Below, piece by piece: positions 26,490 to 33,925 of a stretch of DNA of 34,891 bases. Source of the DNA: Sulfurimonas sp. (GTDB lineage: Bacteria; Campylobacterota; Campylobacteria; Campylobacterales; Sulfurimonadaceae); the NCBI GenBank assembly GCA_027060825.1, contig JALSWC010000216.1, forward strand, positions 1 to 34,891. Reading direction: 5' to 3'. The notes below the pieces were generated by a model. It searched no databases. It worked only from the letters and a program-made list of their open reading frames with translations, and had not been told where the DNA came from. Made by a program: the position numbers and the translations under genes. The first letter of the stretch is position 1. Each line of letters starts with the position of its first letter.

Positions 26490-28598
26490 CTATATTTTAA
26501 GTTTATAAATTTTTGTATATGGTGAAGAGACTACTAACTGAAATAATTTCTTATCATAATGTCCCAACATAAACATCTGAACAAACATAGAATTATATGT
26601 TTTATTGTCCATGAGTATCATTCTATTATAACTTTTCAAATATACAAGACTATAAGAAGAATTTGGATGAAAGATATCTGACCTTACAATCGGCTGTGCA
26701 TTTTTACCTAACAGTGCTATATCAAAATGGTCAATAGCAACTTTTTGTCTTCCAAGTGTTGCTATCCCATGAGCCATATCAAGTTTTATACCATTAGATA
26801 AATATATTATAGCTCCTTTCTCTTTTACGGGTGCTGCGGGATAGAAAACAATATTTCTCTCTTTCTTTCCAGTTTCTAAATTTAAGTTTCCAAATACACC
26901 AACAGTAGGAAAGATATTTATCATACGAAATGGCATATAGAGATAAACATCTCTACTTTTTTTAGGTAACTTATAGTTTGGATTCTTTAAATCTTGCATA
27001 ACTTTATTTGGATTTTTACCTTTAAACATTCTCTTCGTTATGATGGAATAGTTAGAATCTACATAAGTTTCAACTGCTACTCTTGAAAGATTTGCTGCCT
27101 GCACAGGAGAGTCTGAAAATAAGATTTTAGAGATAATATAGTTATCATTCTGATGTTTACCACCATCAATAATAGTATCTGTATCACTATAATACCAAAT
27201 TGGATAGCCATAATCCCACCATGAAAGGGTATAGTCTTTATCATTAGAAATTTTATCTAAGGCTACTAGGTCTTTTACCTCTGCTTTATTAAAGACAGTT
27301 GGCACTTTATACCCTATAATATGTGTGATATTTGGATAAAGCATAAAAGCTGTTGCTAAGGCAATAAAGGCATATTTTACTTTTACATTCTTCACATATT
27401 CACCCAAAGCAAAAAAGAGGTAAATAGCACTCATAGCAGCTACAGGTACAGCATAAACGGTAAATCTCAGTCCTCCAAAGAGAGCAAAAGCACCAATACC
27501 AACTAAAGGAAGAGACAATAAAAATGCAGGTTTTTTAAATACTAAAACAATATAACCAATAATAGAAACAAAAAGACCTATTTCTGAACCACTAATACGA
27601 TTTGCAAAAGTAGAAAATGGAATATGTCCAGCTTCTCTTACTGTTTGAACTACAGCAAAAAAATGAAGACCACTTATTTCAGTACCTGTCCTGGTATAAG
27701 AATAAATTCTATGCCATATAAAAGTAATAACATCTCCAAATATCATAAAGGCTATAAAGAGAATTAAAGTAATAAGCATAAGTTTTTTCTCTTCTATTTC
27801 TCTTTTTACAAGTATAAAGTAGGCAATAAAAACAACACCTATATCAACAATATACTCTAAAGGAGAAGAGAGATGAAAAGGTATAAGAGCTAAAAAAACA
27901 AGAATTAAAGATTTATAAGTTACATCATTATTTCTATGGTAAAAAAGCATATACATAGTATATATAATTCCCATAGCATAAACAAGAGACTTCCCTGAAT
28001 CATATAAAAATGGATATATAGAGATAGCAATAGCTGCATATAAAGCACTTTTGAGTTTAAAATCTATGGTACTTTTCATAAGGAAATAGAGTATAAACAT
28101 AGGTGCCATAGCAGAGAACATATCGGTATCGTAATACCCAATCATAGTACGATTATAATAACTCCAAGCGATAGAACCTAAAAGTGCAGAGAAGAATCCC
28201 CAAATGCTCAACTTATATAATCGAGCAATTAAAATTATAGGAATAACCACAAGACTAGATATAACCGAAGGAAGATAAAATATAATAGTTTCCAAAGAAA
28301 ATGGTGTAATCTTTGCTAAAACAGTAGTAATAGCAACAAGTCCATACGACCAAAATTGTGGTACTCGTGGATTGTCAGCATGTAATCCAGACAGTGAATG
28401 CTGTGCACCTGATGCGAAAAAATAACCATCATTTGTATTTATCATAAACTGATGATTCCACATAAAACTATCAGTTCCATGAAACTGATAAACCCATATC
28501 ATTCTAATAGCAAAGCTAAACGCATAAGCAATAAGCATAAATAAAATCAAACGCTTCGTTGATATATTTTCCTCTTCTAACCAAAAAAACTCTTTCAT
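26490..28598 (-). CDS. pglB: PglB, bacterial oligosaccharyltransferase
   Basis: This 702-residue STT3-family enzyme transfers a lipid-linked glycan to asparagine in the periplasm. About 13 membrane helices are followed by a soluble domain. The motifs are intact: Asp57 in NTNDGYFFA; Asp157 and Asp159 in GYYDTDMF; Glu322 in VQTVREAG and the neighbouring RISGSE of external loop 5; Arg378 in GLRF; WWDYG at 460-464; and an MI motif Met559-x2-Ile562-x3-Val566. Comparison is with C. lari/C. jejuni PglB from memory. Loss of none of these suggests an active enzyme. A Shine-Dalgarno AAGGACGG precedes the start. It is followed directly by pglC. The acidic glutamate/arginine pattern fits a D/E-x-N-x-S/T sequon preference, an inference. 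Confidence 0.95.
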   Translation of the reverse strand: MKEFFWLEEENISTKRLILFMLIAYAFSFAIRMIWVYQFHGTDSFMWNHQFMINTNDGYFFASGAQHSLSGLHADNPRVPQFWSYGLVAITTVLAKITPFSLETIIFYLPSVISSLVVIPIILIARLYKLSIWGFFSALLGSIAWSYYNRTMIGYYDTDMFSAMAPMFILYFLMKSTIDFKLKSALYAAIAISIYPFLYDSGKSLVYAMGIIYTMYMLFYHRNNDVTYKSLILVFLALIPFHLSSPLEYIVDIGVVFIAYFILVKREIEEKKLMLITLILFIAFMIFGDVITFIWHRIYSYTRTGTEISGLHFFAVVQTVREAGHIPFSTFANRISGSEIGLFVSIIGYIVLVFKKPAFLLSLPLVGIGAFALFGGLRFTVYAVPVAAMSAIYLFFALGEYVKNVKVKYAFIALATAFMLYPNITHIIGYKVPTVFNKAEVKDLVALDKISNDKDYTLSWWDYGYPIWYYSDTDTIIDGGKHQNDNYIISKILFSDSPVQAANLSRVAVETYVDSNYSIITKRMFKGKNPNKVMQDLKNPNYKLPKKSRDVYLYMPFRMINIFPTVGVFGNLNLETGKKERNIVFYPAAPVKEKGAIIYLSNGIKLDMAHGIATLGRQKVAIDHFDIALLGKNAQPIVRSDIFHPNSSYSLVYLKSYNRMILMDNKTYNSMFVQMFMLGHYDKKLFQLVVSSPYTKIYKLKI

Positions 28599-28612
28599 TT
28601 TTCCGTCCTTTA

Positions 28613-28720
28613 TTAAATTTTTCTTTCAAGTAAAGCAGTTACACTCACTAAAATTTTTTCAAGTTCTTCTTTTGATTTAAAAATACTATTTAAAATATCT
28701 ATAGATAAATAATCTTTCAT
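28613..28720 (-). CDS. Small ORF of 35 residues coupled to the upstream GT2 and pglB
   Basis: The frame begins at an ATG overlapping the stop of the upstream glycosyltransferase (ATGA, 28717-28720). It translates as MKDYLSIDILNSIFKSKEEL then EKILVSVTALLERKI, and it stops 14 bases before pglB. Nothing similar is known to me. It is probably helical and has no membrane segment. The overlapped start gives real support that ribosomes read it. It may be a small functional peptide, a leader that couples pglB translation, or the remaining start of a decayed gene. Confidence 0.45.
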   Translation of the reverse strand: MKDYLSIDILNSIFKSKEELEKILVSVTALLERKI

Positions 28721-29529
28721 CTAAATCTCAAATAAAGAAATTTTTTAATCTTTGCTGGTGCGATATTAACCATAAATAGTGCTAATGCATAAAAATAAGA
28801 ACTATTATTATACCCTAAAGTTTTTATTACTTTCACTCTATCCTTAAAATCACTCCACGATTTCACAATACCACTTCTACGACCAAAAAATGCTTTACTT
28901 ACTCGTACTTTCACTAGTACTTCAGGAATATTTGCAAATTGACATCCTGTAGAAAATCCTTTTAACCAAAGTAGTGTATCTTCATTAGTAGGCGAAGTTG
29001 TAGGATATAATCCAGCTTTTTCAAAGAAAGAACGACGAAAGAATGTTGTAACATTAGCAAGTGGTACACGCTTTGAAAAAAAATGAAACATTTCATCATG
29101 AAAAAGTGGATATTTGACAATCTTACTATATTCAAAATCATCGCCAAATTCTTCAATATAACCACCTACAACATCAATACTCTGATATTCTTCCATAAAG
29201 TTATATTGCAATTCTATTCTATTTAATATTGCGATATCATCTGAATCCATTCTTGCAATATAAGTATATTCTTTTCTTAAAACTTCCGTAAACAATTCAT
29301 TATAAGATACTGCAATACCTCTATTGTCTGTACGCTTATTCAAATAAGCTATTTTACTTTTTTCAAAAGCCTCATCTAAATATTTTTCTACTTTTTTATC
29401 AATTATTCCATCTTGTTGCACAAATATATCTACAGTTTTTGTTTGCTGATATAAACTTTCCAATACAGGGATTAATGTTGATAATTTATCATTTTTATAT
29501 AAGCTTAATACCACAGCAATATTAGACAT
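28717..29529 (-). CDS. Glycosyltransferase family 2 (AmsE-like)
   Basis: This 270-residue protein is a GT-A fold inverting glycosyltransferase. MSNIAVVLSLYKNDKLSTLI starts the fold. The nucleotide-sugar site is in DIFVQQDG, with metal-binding DSDD in YIARMDSDDIAI (about 91-102). TSPTNEDTLLWLKGFSTG contains the acceptor-side acidic ED pair, and a basic, hydrophobic C-terminus (APAKIKKFLYLRFR) may touch the membrane. Sugar donor and linkage cannot be read. It follows licD by one base and overlaps the 35-residue ORF, placing it in the glycan operon. Confidence 0.87.
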   Translation of the reverse strand: MSNIAVVLSLYKNDKLSTLIPVLESLYQQTKTVDIFVQQDGIIDKKVEKYLDEAFEKSKIAYLNKRTDNRGIAVSYNELFTEVLRKEYTYIARMDSDDIAILNRIELQYNFMEEYQSIDVVGGYIEEFGDDFEYSKIVKYPLFHDEMFHFFSKRVPLANVTTFFRRSFFEKAGLYPTTSPTNEDTLLWLKGFSTGCQFANIPEVLVKVRVSKAFFGRRSGIVKSWSDFKDRVKVIKTLGYNNSSYFYALALFMVNIAPAKIKKFLYLRFR

Positions 29530-29530
29530 A

Positions 29531-30373
29531 TCAATCCTTCTCTATTTGTGTCAAATATTTTTTATAGCACCTATTTATATCCACAATATATGCATGTGAT
29601 GGATATTGTGCTTTCACTTCTTCTGATGGCATTTCCATATATTTTTCACCATAACGAACAGTTAAATATTCTTCAACTTTTTCAGGAACAGGTAGCTGTA
29701 AATGTTTAAATGCTACATACCTTTGTTTTCCTAAATAATTTGAAGGAAAAGATGTTTTAGAAAAAGGAGCTCTTCCAAAAAAGTGACCAACACAATCACT
29801 TTTTTTATGATTGAAACTTCTTACAATCTTTAAGAATGACTTTTTTATAAATCCATTTACACTATACTTAACAATTAAAAGTGCTACTTTTTTACTTTTA
29901 CTTTCAGTAATATAACCCTGCTCTGCCAAAGCTCTTGCACTTAATACTCTTGCTGAAAAATATTGACAATATCGTATAAATTTATTTTTACTAGTATTAT
30001 TTAAACACATAATATCTATATAGATACCATGATGTATATCTCTATCTTTAGTATCTTTTTCAATAAATGTTGTTCCATTCATTCGTATTTTAGAAAAATA
30101 TAATGGAAATTCTTCTGTATTTTCTTCTTGTAAATAAAATCGTTTTATATCTAATTTTTCTTCTGCAATTTTTAAAAATTTAATATAATTTTCTCTATCC
30201 ATAAATACATCAAAATCATCATCCCAAGGAATAAAGCCATGGTGTCTCATAGCTCCAAGTGCTGAGCCACCCATAAGATAATATATTATATTATTAACCT
30301 TACAAAATTCATCAAAATATTCAACAATCTCTAAAATTTTATTTTGTAATTTTACTAATGTTTCATCGGTCAT
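29531..30373 (-). CDS. LicD family phosphotransferase
   Basis: This 280-residue protein has the LicD nucleotidyltransferase-fold signature YYLMGGSALGAMRHHGFIPW followed by DDDFDVFMDR (residues 31-60). GSALG, the GFIPWDDD block and the two acidic pairs are complete. YIDIMCLNNTS and the end segment LQLPVPEKVEEYLTVRYG (about 232-249) are also family-like. LicD proteins transfer phosphocholine or similar groups from CDP-activated donors to glycans. The TagD-type cytidylyltransferase two genes upstream could supply such a donor; substrate identity is not readable. It has one-base spacing to its neighbours on both sides. Confidence 0.92.
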   Translation of the reverse strand: MTDETLVKLQNKILEIVEYFDEFCKVNNIIYYLMGGSALGAMRHHGFIPWDDDFDVFMDRENYIKFLKIAEEKLDIKRFYLQEENTEEFPLYFSKIRMNGTTFIEKDTKDRDIHHGIYIDIMCLNNTSKNKFIRYCQYFSARVLSARALAEQGYITESKSKKVALLIVKYSVNGFIKKSFLKIVRSFNHKKSDCVGHFFGRAPFSKTSFPSNYLGKQRYVAFKHLQLPVPEKVEEYLTVRYGEKYMEMPSEEVKAQYPSHAYIVDINRCYKKYLTQIEKD

Positions 30374-30374
30374 A

Positions 30375-31190
30375 TTATACTTTCTTAGCTAAATAATAAA
30401 ATCTAGACATTATTTTTTTAAAAAAAGCTACTTTCGCAAGCTTTTTTGCAATACTTCTTATTGTCTTAAAAAATATTATTTTAAAAATGAATTTTATTTT
30501 ATTACTTTCCCATCTATGTGGATGTGTGCTTAATATAATGTGATTACTATCTTTAATAGTTTGAATTATATTTTCACCTAATTCAATATCATCCATATAA
30601 GTTTTATCATTATCATATATATTAGATATTTTTTTAAATGTATATCCAGCATCTGATATATAAGTATAAGTACCTTTAAGTTTATTTGGCAAATGAACAA
30701 CAATATCTAAGATATTAGGAAAAAGCTTATTTACTTTTTCATTTCTAAAAAAATCTTTATTTGAAGACCAACCATCTCTATTTTTAATGGGATTACCATG
30801 TGGACATACTGTTTTTATTTCAAATCCAAATTTAGAAAATTCATCTATATAGTATTTAAATTCTGAAATAGCCTTTTTATAATCACCATTGCATGCGTCT
30901 AAAACATCATAATGATAAGCTATTTCATGCCCTAAAGATGCTATCTCTTTTAAATACTCTACATTATTTTTTAATAAATCAGCTTGAATATAGTAAGTTG
31001 CCTTTATACCGTACTTATTTTCAATTCTTGCTAAAGTAAGTGCTTTCAAGACATCCGTTTCAACATCATGCTTTACAACTAACCATTTCTCTGTTTCTAA
31101 ATTATTTAAAATTTCCTCTGCTTTTATAGTATAGAAGTTTTCAGACAATTCTTGACATAATTCATCCCAATACGAATAGATAAACATCAC
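30375..31190 (-). CDS. Polysaccharide deacetylase-like protein
   Basis: This 271-residue protein resembles the NodB/polysaccharide deacetylase superfamily. VVKHDVETDVLKAL (about 37-50) supplies the His-Asp block, KATYYIQADLL the next strand, LGHEIAYHYDVLDAC the GHE-x-x-x-H metal site, and ILSTHPHRW (about 218-226) the last catalytic strand. The motifs are variants of the standard HDVD and HS/TxxH pattern, so activity is plausible but the substrate could be an O- or N-acetyl sugar. The C-terminal 40 residues are basic and hydrophobic (IIFFKTIRSIAKKLAKVAFF). The frame allows GTG at 31188-31190, overlapping the tagD-like stop, or ATG at 31185-31187; the second is equally likely. No signal peptide is seen, so it is probably cytoplasmic. 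Confidence 0.82.
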   Translation of the reverse strand: MMFIYSYWDELCQELSENFYTIKAEEILNNLETEKWLVVKHDVETDVLKALTLARIENKYGIKATYYIQADLLKNNVEYLKEIASLGHEIAYHYDVLDACNGDYKKAISEFKYYIDEFSKFGFEIKTVCPHGNPIKNRDGWSSNKDFFRNEKVNKLFPNILDIVVHLPNKLKGTYTYISDAGYTFKKISNIYDNDKTYMDDIELGENIIQTIKDSNHIILSTHPHRWESNKIKFIFKIIFFKTIRSIAKKLAKVAFFKKIMSRFYYLAKKV

Positions 31191-31633
31191 TATTTAGCCA
31201 ATAATTCTGTATCATAAATATCTTGAAGTATCTCTCTAAACTTAGTTGATGAAACTTCTTTTGTATATGGAAAATACTCTATTCTTGCTTGATAAGGTTG
31301 AATCTGGCTTTCTAATGTATTAAATACATCAGAATTTTTCCAATCATCTCCAACAAATAATACATCGTATCCAATATCTAAAAAAGATTGAAATTTATCC
31401 CTGTGTGTTACTGCTATAACTTCATCAACAAATTTCAATGAAGAGACTATCTCAAGCCTATGCTCAAAGGGAATAATAGGAGTTTTTCCCTTATAACTTT
31501 GTACAAGTTCATCTGTACTAATCCCTACTATAAGATGATCACAACGATTTTTTGCCTTTTTCAAAAGATGCAAATGCCCTATATGGAACATATCATAAAC
31601 ACCTGTTGTATAACCTATTATTTTTTTAGACAT
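31190..31633 (-). CDS. TagD-type glycerol-3-phosphate (or related) cytidylyltransferase
   Basis: This 147-residue enzyme belongs to the cytidylyltransferase family with HxGH active site. YTTGVYDMFHIGHLHLL (8-24) contains HIGH-type His17-x2-His20, LIVGISTDELVQSYKGK follows, EHRLEIVSSLKFVDEVI is the ER/RY block and SSTKFREIL (about 129-137) replaces the usual ISTT-x-I. Such enzymes make CDP-glycerol from CTP and glycerol 3-phosphate; related proteins make CDP-ethanolamine, CDP-choline or ADP-heptose. The nearby LicD gene favours a CDP-activated decoration. The gene ends on the start of the deacetylase-like gene and begins 7 bases after the upstream GT2. Confidence 0.87.
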   Translation of the reverse strand: MSKKIIGYTTGVYDMFHIGHLHLLKKAKNRCDHLIVGISTDELVQSYKGKTPIIPFEHRLEIVSSLKFVDEVIAVTHRDKFQSFLDIGYDVLFVGDDWKNSDVFNTLESQIQPYQARIEYFPYTKEVSSTKFREILQDIYDTELLAK

Positions 31634-31640
31634 AAGAGTA

Positions 31641-32465
31641 TCATCCTTTTATTATTTTATGAAATTTAGAAAAAAATTTCTGTTTTATAATATTACTTAA
31701 AATATACTTTATAATAATTTTAATTTGCCGTTTAAGTGCATATTTAATACCTCTATGCTTCACAGTAATACTCCATGAATCTTTTAATATTTGCTTCAAA
31801 TTTTGTATAGAATCCACTTTAGAAGAGATACCTTCTAAGTTAAATGAACATAAAATAGTATCAACAAAAATATATCCACACCTATCTAACGCTTTAAATT
31901 TATAATCACTATCTGAACCTATCTTATAAGTTAAATTATATGATACTTTTTTATAGAATATCTTAGGAAAAAACATCGTTTGATGATTAGGCAATGCATT
32001 TTTTAACCAAATATCCATATTTTTAATATTATACTTTTCACTGGGGTATATCCATGAATCAATATTGTTATCCAATTTTGCTCTTGCAAAATATACTTTA
32101 TTTCTATTGTCCATATTATCCTTAACAATCGAAATAGAGTTAAGACTAAAAAATTTATCTCCACCATTCATAAAAACTATAAAATCCCCTGTAGCAATTT
32201 TTGAACCCTTATTCATAGCATCATAAATTCCACTATCTTTTTCACTAACCCAATAATTAATATTATCTTCATATTTTTTAATAATATCAACAGTTCCATC
32301 AGTAGAACCACCATCTATAATGATGTACTCTATATTTTCATAAGTCTGGTTGAACACACTTTGTATAGTCTCTTCCACAGACTCCTCACCATTATAGACT
32401 ACGGTCACTATAGAGATTAGTGGTTGTTCATCTATTATACTGTTTTTTAGGTTTTTTTTATCCAT
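31641..32465 (-). CDS. Glycosyltransferase family 2 (WcaA-like)
   Basis: This 274-residue GT-A enzyme has ISIVTVVYNGEESVEETIQS, the NTP-sugar site YIIIDGGSTDGTVDII, SEKDSGIYDAMNKGSKIATG and the metal motif FMNGGDKF, where the usual DxD is NGGD as in WcaA-like members. The later NHQTMFF (about 161-167) is a conserved acceptor block. The C-terminus is strongly basic with hydrophobic residues. Donor and linkage are unknown. It is the last intact gene before a segment of decayed sequence on its upstream side, and base composition is very AT-rich. Confidence 0.9.
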   Translation of the reverse strand: MDKKNLKNSIIDEQPLISIVTVVYNGEESVEETIQSVFNQTYENIEYIIIDGGSTDGTVDIIKKYEDNINYWVSEKDSGIYDAMNKGSKIATGDFIVFMNGGDKFFSLNSISIVKDNMDNRNKVYFARAKLDNNIDSWIYPSEKYNIKNMDIWLKNALPNHQTMFFPKIFYKKVSYNLTYKIGSDSDYKFKALDRCGYIFVDTILCSFNLEGISSKVDSIQNLKQILKDSWSITVKHRGIKYALKRQIKIIIKYILSNIIKQKFFSKFHKIIKG

Positions 32466-32474
32466 TAATTCTCT

Positions 32475-32662
32475 TTAAACACTTATCAATTCATCACTTT
32501 TTTCATAGATTAAATTTATATTAGCCACTACTTCATCTTGATTGAAGCTATCATATCTCATAGTTTTATTCCTTTAGCCATCGCTTCTTACTCAACAACC
32601 CTTGTTTCATCTTTTGAGATAATCACATCAATCTTTTGATCGCCGATTTTCTCTTTAACTCA
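32475..32662 (-). pseudogene. Decayed gene pair: nucleotidyltransferase-like tail and start of a second gene
   Basis: Between GT9 and GT2 there is no intact gene. On the minus strand one frame from 32659 to 32558 reads VKEKIGDQKIDVIISKDETR, then VVE-stop-EAMAKGIKL-stop, with TGA at 32660-32662 and an internal TAA at 32588-32590. The pattern IGDQKID followed by a short acidic stretch and GIKL resembles, from memory, the end of small MNT-domain nucleotidyltransferases. The final TGA overlaps an ATG (32558-32561) that opens a 28-codon frame, MRYDSFNQDEVVANINLIYE then KSDELISV, ending at 32475. ATGA overlap is typical of two-gene MNT/HEPN-like units. Both parts are too short to be functional in that family. 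The assignment is uncertain, the decay is well supported. Confidence 0.5.
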
Positions 32663-32669
32663 AAATCTA

Positions 32670-33824
32670 TTAATCGCAAATTAAAATCTCTTTATATATT
32701 TTGTTTTTAACTTCTTCTATTCCAATTTCACTAATATCCAAACTACTTCTAAACCCATAACTATTACTAAGTTTCTTATAATTATCTAAATCTTTTTCAA
32801 TCTGGGAATGATATATAGGATGATAACTACTACAAATCTCTTTTGGATAAGGGGTAAATCTTCCATAATGATTTCCGTTATAGATGACAAATACATTTGT
32901 CATCTCTAACGCAATAGCAAAATGAGGAGCTGAAGTCTCATTTGATATCATAAGATTTCCGTTATAGATGACATGGAGTAAATCTACCAAAGATGTTTTT
33001 CCTACTAAATCGATATAATCATATTTAGTATATTTTTTAAACTCTTTTGCATCTTCTTTATCTGATGGAGCACCACATAAAACTATATCATATCCATAAT
33101 TTTCTTTTAAAAACTCTCCTACTTTTACAAAATTTTGTATATCCCATTTTCTAAAACTCGCACTTGCCCCTATGAAAAGTATGGCATAGTCTTTTGGCAA
33201 TATAAAATCTAATTTTTTTGGCTCTAATTTTATCAAAGGCTTTTGTAAATCAAACTTTTCATCAAGTAAACTTTCAAAAAACTCTCTATGTCTATAAAAT
33301 TCAAACATTATATTATCTTTAGCAGGTATTAGTTTTGTGTAGTATTTATCACTCATATTTTTTTGCCATTTTTTAATATTACTCAAATCTCCAATACTGC
33401 CTATTTTTTCTTTTGCATTGACAATCTTAACTATGCTATCATCTGCAAAAAAACTTCTACTATAAGTAGGATTTAAAACTACTTCATAGCCACTTCTTAC
33501 TATCTCTTTTAATTTTTCATATCTATAAAAAGGATTCTTTTCAAACTTAGCTCTCTCTATCCAAATAAACTTATCTATAAGTTCACTCTCGAACTCTTGA
33601 GCTATACTTTTCCAAGCTATGTTCCCTACTAATGTAATTTTACAGTCTTTATATTTAGCACTATGTTTTAAAACTTCTATATAATTTCTAAAAAGTACAT
33701 AATCACCTATAGCATCAAGACGAATTAGTAAAAGAGTGTTATTTTCAATTTGCCTATTTTGTTTTGCTAAAAAATTTGTTATTAAGAATAATATATATTT
33801 TATTAAAATTTTTAGTTTATTCAA
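32670..33824 (-). CDS. Glycosyltransferase family 9 (heptosyltransferase-like)
   Basis: This 384-residue protein has the GT9 pattern: LLLIRLDAIGDYVLFRNYIE near the N-terminus (about 32-51), LVGNIAWKSIAQEFESELID, VLNPTYSRSFFADD, the C-terminal-domain start FIGASASFRKWDIQNFVKVG and VLCGAPSDKEDAKEF. The donor-site region is LMISNETSAPHFAIAL. ADP-heptose is the usual GT9 donor in LPS core, but the setting suggests a sugar of the lipid-linked glycan or surface glycan. The start is TTG (33822-33824), supported by AGGAG seven bases upstream; no in-frame ATG gives the family N-terminus. Confidence 0.88.
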   Translation of the reverse strand: MNKLKILIKYILFLITNFLAKQNRQIENNTLLLIRLDAIGDYVLFRNYIEVLKHSAKYKDCKITLVGNIAWKSIAQEFESELIDKFIWIERAKFEKNPFYRYEKLKEIVRSGYEVVLNPTYSRSFFADDSIVKIVNAKEKIGSIGDLSNIKKWQKNMSDKYYTKLIPAKDNIMFEFYRHREFFESLLDEKFDLQKPLIKLEPKKLDFILPKDYAILFIGASASFRKWDIQNFVKVGEFLKENYGYDIVLCGAPSDKEDAKEFKKYTKYDYIDLVGKTSLVDLLHVIYNGNLMISNETSAPHFAIALEMTNVFVIYNGNHYGRFTPYPKEICSSYHPIYHSQIEKDLDNYKKLSNSYGFRSSLDISEIGIEEVKNKIYKEILICD

Positions 33825-33834
33825 TCAATCACTC

Positions 33835-33909
33835 CTACTTTTTTTCTATTATACTGCTAATATTGCATAAAATCTCATTATCAGGTAATGGATATTTATC
33901 AAGCCTAGA
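33835..33909 (-). other. Short open segment, possible C-terminal remnant of a lost gene
   Basis: In the 101-base gap between GT4 and GT9, 24 codons stay open before a stop: SRLDKYPLPDNEILCNISSI then IEKK. It follows a stop codon (33910-33912) and has no start. The tail-like look (proline-containing turn, then a helix rich in Ile) resembles ends of glycan enzymes, but no family can be named. It may be chance. Confidence 0.2.
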
Positions 33910-33925
33910 TTATGAAGTTCATATT

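Noticed and set aside
32600-32720. GT9 gene extended or frameshifted into the following remnant
   Set aside because: GT9 ends at a TAA after a full-length product, and the remnant frame has a different character and its own stops.
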